Positions 7,638 to 8,786 of a stretch of 8,786 bases of DNA are shown one piece after another. Source of the DNA: JBBRLA01 sp038231615 (lineage in GTDB: Bacteria > Myxococcota_A > Polyangia > Palsa-1104 > JAEUJZ01). The stretch covers positions 1 to 8,786 of the forward strand of contig JBBRLA010000350.1 of NCBI GenBank assembly GCA_038231615.1. The letters are read 5' to 3'. The position numbers were made by a program, and so were the translations under genes. The notes under the pieces were generated by a model that saw only the letters and a program-made list of their open reading frames with translations, had not been told where the DNA came from and ran no database searches. Numbering within the stretch: position 1 is the stretch's first letter; each line of letters starts with the position of its first letter.

Positions 7638-7967
7638 CCACAACTCCCCGAGGCGGCTTACCGTCCACACGTCAGGCCCGTCCACGGCGACGCCAAAGAG
7701 GTCATCTGTGGTCGGGGACTCGACGTCGAGCCACTGATCGCCATCCCAGCGGGTCATGATCCCCGACTCACCGACGAGGTAGAGATCATCCTCGTCGGTG
7801 CCGCCACCGATGGCGCGGTAGGGCTCTCGCTGCATCTCCGGCGTCGAGATGATGCGACAGCCATGGGCGTCCCCATGGAGCACCAGCCCGTCATTGCACA
7901 GGTAAAACACGTTATCCGGCCCCGTGCCCCAGATCTGCCGGATGATATGCGCCGCACCGACGAGCAT
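7572..7967 (-). pseudogene. Beta-propeller (WG-repeat-like) protein fragment
   Basis: A 131-residue frame. It holds repeats of the type common in myxobacterial surface proteins: 'QIWGTGPDNVFYLCNDGLVL', then 'GGGTDEDDLYLVGESGIMTR' followed by 'WDGDQWLDVESPTTDDL', then 'FGVAVDGPDVWTVSRLGELW'. Each is one blade (W/G-x-x-x-D-D-V-F/L-x-V-G plus an 'xxWDG' hairpin). Full proteins have five to eight blades and a secretion signal; here there are about two and a half and no signal peptide. The ATG at 7967 sits only one base after GGAGGA and is an unlikely true start; a TGA in frame lies a few codons upstream. The last 20 residues ('GACGKAGPAGELGEGLI') are antisense of the XRE remnant and are not propeller. 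It is best read as a fragment of a longer gene, though a small expressed protein cannot be excluded. Confidence 0.55.
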
Positions 7968-7979
7968 TCCTCCGACACC

Positions 7980-8193
7980 GCTTCTATCAGGTCATCGATG
8001 GAGACGTCCGCGAGGCGCGCGACCTTGAAGGCCGCGCTTGCCATGACGGGATGCGCCCGTTCGCCATTCTCTCGGTCGTGCTATGCGCCATGTGAAGAGC
8101 TTTGGCCAGGACCGCCCACGTACCGACACGGCGCCGCAAGTGGTGAAGGGCGGCCCTGATGTTCTTTTGCTCAGTAAGTGTGAGGACGCTCAT
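7980..8193 (-). pseudogene. Helix-turn-helix DNA-binding protein, frameshifted
   Basis: From ATG 8193 the frame reads 'MSVLTLTEQKNIRAALHHLR' and 'RRVGTWAVLAKALHMAHST', then 'TERMANGRIPS', a helix-turn-helix of the XRE/Cro type. The expected continuation 'MASAAFKVARLADVSIDDLI' is found one frame over, starting at 8044. Adding one G in 'CCCGTCATGG' would give 'GRIPVMASAAFKVARLADVS' without a break, so a single-base deletion near 8045-8048 is the simplest explanation. After 'DDLIEA' (about 7980) the usual glycine-rich end of such proteins is missing and the sequence passes into the propeller fragment. The length if intact would be about 75-85 residues. A sequencing error could mimic the frameshift, but the missing C-terminus is independent of it. 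No strong ribosome site precedes the ATG; 8194-8281 shows no recognisable gene. Confidence 0.6.
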
Positions 8194-8281
8194 TATTGCA
8201 CCAGCGAGAGCACGGGCGGGGCCAAAGACGCGGGCTTCGCGTCCTTCCAAAACTCTGGCGCCAGCCCCGACACGAAGATCC

Positions 8282-8435
8282 GTGCTGTCCGAAAGCCAGA
8301 AGAATCAGGCACTTGTGAAAAGGCTTTTTGGACCCCTGGTATGACGAGGTCCTTGAAGCATTTGATGAGCCCGCTGCGCGCCGTCTGGTCGACCGCATCG
8401 GCAAGGCTCCTCTACCCCGTCGCGACCCTCTGTAG
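8282..8435 (+). pseudogene. Small acidic ORF broken by a frameshift, family unknown
   Basis: From GTG 8282 the frame gives 'VLSESQKNQALVK', then in the next frame 'GFLDPWYDEVLEAFDEPAAR' and 'RLVDRIGKAPLPRRDPL', ending at TAG 8433-8435. Removing one A in the run at 8318-8321 joins both parts into a protein of about 49 residues. Residue composition and the amphipathic look of the second part suggest real coding. It is divergent from the helix-turn-helix remnant. I do not recognise the family. It overlaps, antisense, the open minus frame that enters the repeat array. Confidence 0.4.
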
Positions 8436-8786
8436 TATCGCCGCGGAGGCGGATTCCGGCGGCGGAATAACGGCCAGCGATGCCGCGAAGGCGGATTCCG
8501 GCGGCGGAATAACGGCCAGCGATGCCGCGAAGGCGGCATCCCGTGGCGCGAAGGCGGCGTCCCGTGCCGGAATGTCGGCCAGCGATGCCGCGGAGGCGGA
8601 TTCCGGCGGCGGAATGTCGGCCAGCGATGCCGCGAAGGCGGCGCCCCGTGGCGCGTAGGCGGCGTCCCGTGGCGGAAGGTCGGTCAGCGATGCCGCGGAG
8701 GCGGCGTCCGGTGCTGCAATTGTGGCGTCCAGTTGCGGAATGTGGGCCTGTGATGCCGCGGAGGCGGCGTCCGGTGCCGCGAAGGC
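8305..8786 (-). CDS. Possible C-terminal part of a heptad-repeat protein, 5' end outside window
   Basis: One minus-strand frame is free of stops from the window edge to TGA 8307-8305, about 160 codons. Across the array it encodes alternating seven-residue units such as 'GIRLRGI' and 'AGRYSAA', that is 'GIRLRGIAGRYSAAGIRLRG', with variants 'GRRLRGI', 'AGRHSGT' and 'ADRPSAT'. Beyond the array it continues for about 45 residues to the stop. Several base changes between units are silent in this frame: CTT/CTC/CTA for Leu, GGA/GGG for Gly, CGT/CGA for Arg. A second minus frame (Ala/Pro-rich, 'LAVIPPPESAFAAS') is also open but puts those same changes at second positions; the plus frame in register has a TAG at 8656. 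No start is visible and no family is recognised; the array could equally be non-coding. Confidence 0.3.
   Translation of the reverse strand, partial: LRGTGRRLRGITGPHSATGRHNCSTGRRLRGIADRPSATGRRLRATGRRLRGIAGRHSAAGIRLRGIAGRHSGTGRRLRATGCRLRGIAGRYSAAGIRLRGIAGRYSAAGIRLRGDTTEGRDGVEEPCRCGRPDGAQRAHQMLQGPRHTRGPKSLFTSA
8440..8786. repeat. Tandem array of 21-bp units (42/63-bp higher-order repeats)
   Basis: About 16 complete 21-bp units and one partial unit run to the window edge without any length change. Two unit types occur: A (for example GCCGCGAAGGCGGATTCCGG plus C, at 8482) and B (GGCGGAATAACGGCCAGCGA plus T, at 8461 and 8503). From the left their order is AB AB AAB AB AAB, then an A, a divergent unit (8713-8733), a B and further A units. 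The first two AB pairs are identical except for one base. Divergence between units increases toward the right edge. The array continues outside the window. Confidence 0.9.

Noticed and set aside
5319..8435. Insertion sequence or transposon as the cause of the gene remnants
   Set aside because: No transposase fragment, terminal inverted repeat pair or target duplication could be identified.
8083..8658. Plus-strand frame of 191 codons entering the repeat array
   Set aside because: Its first part is antisense to the helix-turn-helix remnant and low in protein character; in the array it meets a TAG at 8656 and base changes between units fall mostly at first and second positions.
8440..8786. CRISPR array
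   Set aside because: Units are contiguous 21-mers with no unique spacers, so this is a minisatellite-like or repeat-coding array.

Overview
The window is high-GC DNA with short spacers and many translationally coupled genes. The families present (a Roadblock/LC7 protein beside aroQ-accB-accC, an EXPERA membrane protein paired with an SDR, an ExbD/TolR fragment with a 'KVTPLVDITLVLL' start, a fragment with 'WGTGPDNVF'-type propeller repeats, small helix-turn-helix proteins) suggest a myxobacterium-like member of the former Deltaproteobacteria (Myxococcota). This placement is inferred from family content only; no marker gene is present.

Left part (1-5307), ordinary metabolism. Two plus-strand genes open the window: the C-terminal part of an EXPERA-domain membrane protein and a short-chain dehydrogenase whose GTG start overlaps its stop. 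They converge on a five-gene minus-strand operon read from 5307 down to 1263: Roadblock/LC7 protein, aroQ (type II 3-dehydroquinate dehydratase), accB (biotin carboxyl carrier protein), accC (biotin carboxylase) and a thiolase. The first three are coupled by 4-base stop/start overlaps (GTGA, ATGA); accC and the thiolase follow after about 20 bases. accB and accC form the biotin half of acetyl-CoA carboxylase. A possible hairpin lies between the convergent SDR and thiolase stops.

Right part (about 5310-8786), accessory DNA full of broken genes. A coding-like fragment of unknown family ends 11 bases before the Roadblock start. Head-to-head with it is an ExbD/TolR remnant that lacks its start and is frameshifted. 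Further plus-strand coding-like debris follows, then a HEPN/MNT toxin-antitoxin pair with an apparently intact MNT nucleotidyltransferase antitoxin but a HEPN toxin cut to 57 residues. Convergent with it is an intact Uma2-like (PD-(D/E)XK fold) protein. Upstream of that gene is a perfect 15-bp inverted repeat with a 3-base centre (7514-7546), unusually AT-rich, covering the ATG of what looks like a decayed XRE-type regulator. Beyond lie a beta-propeller fragment, a frameshifted helix-turn-helix gene and a frameshifted small acidic ORF.

The right edge (8440-8786) is an array of 21-bp units arranged as 42- and 63-bp higher-order repeats, strictly in phase. Several differences between units fall at third codon positions of one minus-strand frame that stays open from a stop at 8305 to the window edge. 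It may be the end of a heptad-repeat protein whose start lies outside. No tRNA, rRNA, CRISPR array or intact transposase was seen.
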